Of a stretch of 7,342 nt of DNA, positions 6,022 to 7,342 are shown in pieces. Numbering within the stretch: position 1 is the stretch's first letter; every line of letters starts with the position of its first letter. A program made the position numbers and the translations under genes. The notes below the pieces were generated by a model that did not search any database, had not been told where the DNA came from, and was given only the letters and a program-made list of their open reading frames with translations. The stretch lies in assembly GCA_022360335.1 (NCBI GenBank), contig JAKSCZ010000004.1, positions 1-7,342 on the forward strand. Reading direction: 5' to 3'. The DNA is from Pseudomonadota bacterium. Its GTDB lineage: Bacteria > Pseudomonadota > Gammaproteobacteria > Steroidobacterales > Woeseiaceae.

Positions 6022-6776
6022 TAGTACGTCCCCAGCCAAGCCGGGATGCACTTCCAGCCGTGGTTCAGATCCCTGTCGAGGCGCCGGTACCCGGGCTCGA
6101 AGCGCCCGACGAGCCGCCAGAAACGCCGCGAGTGGTTCATGTGCCGGGCATGGCAGAGCTCGTGAATCATGACGTAGCGCAGATGCGCGGGACTCAGGAA
6201 CATGAGGCAGTAGTTGAGGCTGATCGTGCCGGTGCTCGAACGACTCCCCCAGCACGTCTTCTGGCCGCGCACGTGCAGCTTGCGAAAAGGATTGGCCGTC
6301 TCCGCCGACAGTGCGCGCAGTCGCGGCAGGTATTCCTTCCTGGCGAGCGAAGCGATCCAGCGCTTCAAGGCGGCGACACATCGATCCTCGTCGCGGGTCC
6401 TTCCGGAAAGGATCACCGTATTGCCCGAGACGCGGTAGCGTACGGTGTCGCCGCCCGAATCGCGCTCATAGCGTACGCAGTAGCTGCGCTCGATCGCGGG
6501 CAATCGAACGCTCGTCGGCAGCGCGAAAGCTTCGGGCGGGTGTTCCGCCGCAAACGCGGCCCTCGCATTGCAGATCCAGTCGCGATGAGCCTCGACGAAC
6601 GCTCTTACGTCAGACGGCCGGGTCCGCCTGGGCACCACGACCTCGACCCGCCCCCGCGGATAGACCTTGACGGACAGGCGCCGGGCCCGCGCGCTTTCGC
6701 GCACAGAAAAGCCCGACGCGATGTCGGGCTCGTCCGCTTCCCTGAAGAGGGGTAGCTGAGCGGCGTTATCTTCCAC
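6021..6776 (-). CDS. YgjP/SprT-like zinc metallopeptidase (DUF45)
   Basis: A 251-residue protein of the YgjP-like (DUF45, SprT-related) metallopeptidase family, probably cytoplasmic since no signal peptide or membrane segment is seen. The zinc site is H205-E206-x2-H209 within MIHELCHARHMNHSRRFW, with H215 as a likely third ligand. Before it lies the family block around residues 170-191 (RGQKTCWGSRSSTGTISLNY), where the usual W-G-S-C order appears as C-W-G-S-R. The N-terminal half carries the typical strand-rich region (VRESARARRLSVKVYPRGRV and VVVPRR). Substrates of this family are poorly known. The start is a GTG at 6776; the nearest ATG upstream is out of frame and the ribosome site is weak (GAGCGG). 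It begins 27 bases after the stop of the repeat-protein gene, so the two are probably one transcript. Confidence 0.88.
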   Translation of the reverse strand: MEDNAAQLPLFREADEPDIASGFSVRESARARRLSVKVYPRGRVEVVVPRRTRPSDVRAFVEAHRDWICNARAAFAAEHPPEAFALPTSVRLPAIERSYCVRYERDSGGDTVRYRVSGNTVILSGRTRDEDRCVAALKRWIASLARKEYLPRLRALSAETANPFRKLHVRGQKTCWGSRSSTGTISLNYCLMFLSPAHLRYVMIHELCHARHMNHSRRFWRLVGRFEPGYRRLDRDLNHGWKCIPAWLGTY

Positions 6777-6803
6777 CCGCTCATTCTATGCCGAACGACG
6801 GCG

Positions 6804-7342
6804 TCAGGGCGAATCGCCGCTGAAACGAACCGCATCGTCGATGCTCATGACGCCGGACACGCCGCCGACTTGTGCGGATTCGGAGATGAACAGTTCCACC
6901 TCGCGCTCGAGCTCGATCGTGCCGTGTACACGCGATCCGGGACCGATGACGATGCGCGGCTTACGTCGATTCTTGCGGCTCTTCCAGCCCCAGCTGTTCG
7001 GCTTTTCGACGACCAGATCGCCTTTCAGCACCGAGCCGTCGTTCAGGACGACGTCGCCGGTGACGGTCGACAGGTCGCCGCCGATTTCGGCCCCGTGCAA
7101 TTCGATACGCCCGTTCACGTTCTCGACGTCCTCGCCGACCGCAGCGCCCCGCTCCAGCGTGATCCTGCCGTTGACCGTCTCGATACCGCCGTCGACGCTC
7201 GACGTCCCGCCGACCGAGACCGCCCCGTTGACCGTCGACAGGTTCCGGGCCCTGACGTCGTCCCCGATGCGGATACTGCCGTTGACCGTCTTGGCCTTCT
7301 CGATCGCCGCACCGTCGTCGACGCGGATCTTGCCGTTGACCG
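6804..7342 (-). CDS. VNG-repeat beta-solenoid protein (partial, C-terminal part)
   Basis: This is the last 178 residues of a protein whose N-terminus lies beyond the right edge; the frame is open from the window end to the stop at 6804-6806. Five tandem repeats of 18-19 residues each start with VNG (from bases 7340, 7286, 7232, 7175 and 7118), and a sixth, diverged one starts VTG (7064). Alternating hydrophobic and polar positions suggest a right-handed beta-solenoid like bactofilins or polymer-forming cytoskeletal proteins. A basic patch (KSRKNRRKPR, residues 120-129 of the visible part) interrupts the solenoid. The tail then resumes with PRIVIGPGSRVHGTIELEREVELFI. I recall similar hypothetical proteins with this tail from Xanthomonadaceae, without known function. 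The protein could be exported, but the signal region is not visible. Internal GTG or ATG codons are not real starts, because the repeats continue upstream. Confidence 0.8.
   Translation of the reverse strand, partial: VNGKIRVDDGAAIEKAKTVNGSIRIGDDVRARNLSTVNGAVSVGGTSSVDGGIETVNGRITLERGAAVGEDVENVNGRIELHGAEIGGDLSTVTGDVVLNDGSVLKGDLVVEKPNSWGWKSRKNRRKPRIVIGPGSRVHGTIELEREVELFISESAQVGGVSGVMSIDDAVRFSGDSP
7065..7342 (-). repeat. Coding tandem repeats, about 54-57 bp period
   Basis: On the + strand, CGTTGACCGTC recurs at 7169, 7226 and 7280, and a cut copy starts at 7334, at intervals of 57, 54 and 54 bases. Each copy encodes the (T)VNG start of a repeat unit in the minus-strand protein. The spacing keeps the reading frame, so selection on the protein fold explains it. 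Confidence 0.85.

Noticed and set aside
6605..6835. Small minus-strand frame starting at an ATG near the metallopeptidase start
   Set aside because: It overlaps the metallopeptidase in another frame and shows no domain-like sequence.
7169..7342. CRISPR-like regular repeats
   Set aside because: The 54-57 base period keeps one reading frame and encodes VNG protein repeats; there are no unique spacers.

Overview
The window is high-GC bacterial DNA, most likely from a gammaproteobacterium. Three things suggest this: a DUF2333 family gene, outer-membrane TonB-dependent receptors close to BtuB and ZnuD (so a Gram-negative), and an 18-19 residue VNG-repeat protein of a kind I recall from Xanthomonadaceae-like genomes. 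The taxonomic guess comes from family recognition only; no rRNA or other marker gene is present.

Layout, left to right. A perfect 21-bp inverted repeat (14-71) sits just before a DUF2333 inner-membrane protein gene (90-1085, +). The next 309 bases hold a hairpin containing a tandem 12-bp repeat, then a cobalamin riboswitch (about 1129-1350) and a probable ribosome-site-masking hairpin. These lead into btuB (1395-3299, +), the outer-membrane vitamin B12 receptor. After a GC-rich hairpin comes a small exported His/Cys protein gene (3430-3741, +), then a ZnuD-type zinc receptor gene (3831-5969, +) with two very acidic, histidine-rich segments. A strong hairpin (5980-6010) separates these from a minus-strand pair: a repeat-rich beta-solenoid protein (7342 down to 6804, N-terminus outside the window) and, 27 bases downstream of it, a YgjP/SprT-like zinc metallopeptidase (6776-6021).

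How the parts fit. The centre is a nutrient-uptake island with two TonB-dependent receptors. One takes up B12 under direct riboswitch control. The other probably takes up zinc, together with a small His/Cys-rich periplasmic or membrane protein that may handle the metal. TonB, ExbBD, the inner-membrane ABC transporters and Zur are not in the window. The minus-strand pair looks like an independent two-gene unit of unknown purpose. The least described parts are the small His/Cys protein next to znuD, the VNG-repeat protein with its metallopeptidase partner, and the palindromic element at the left edge. No phage, CRISPR, tRNA or transposase gene is visible.
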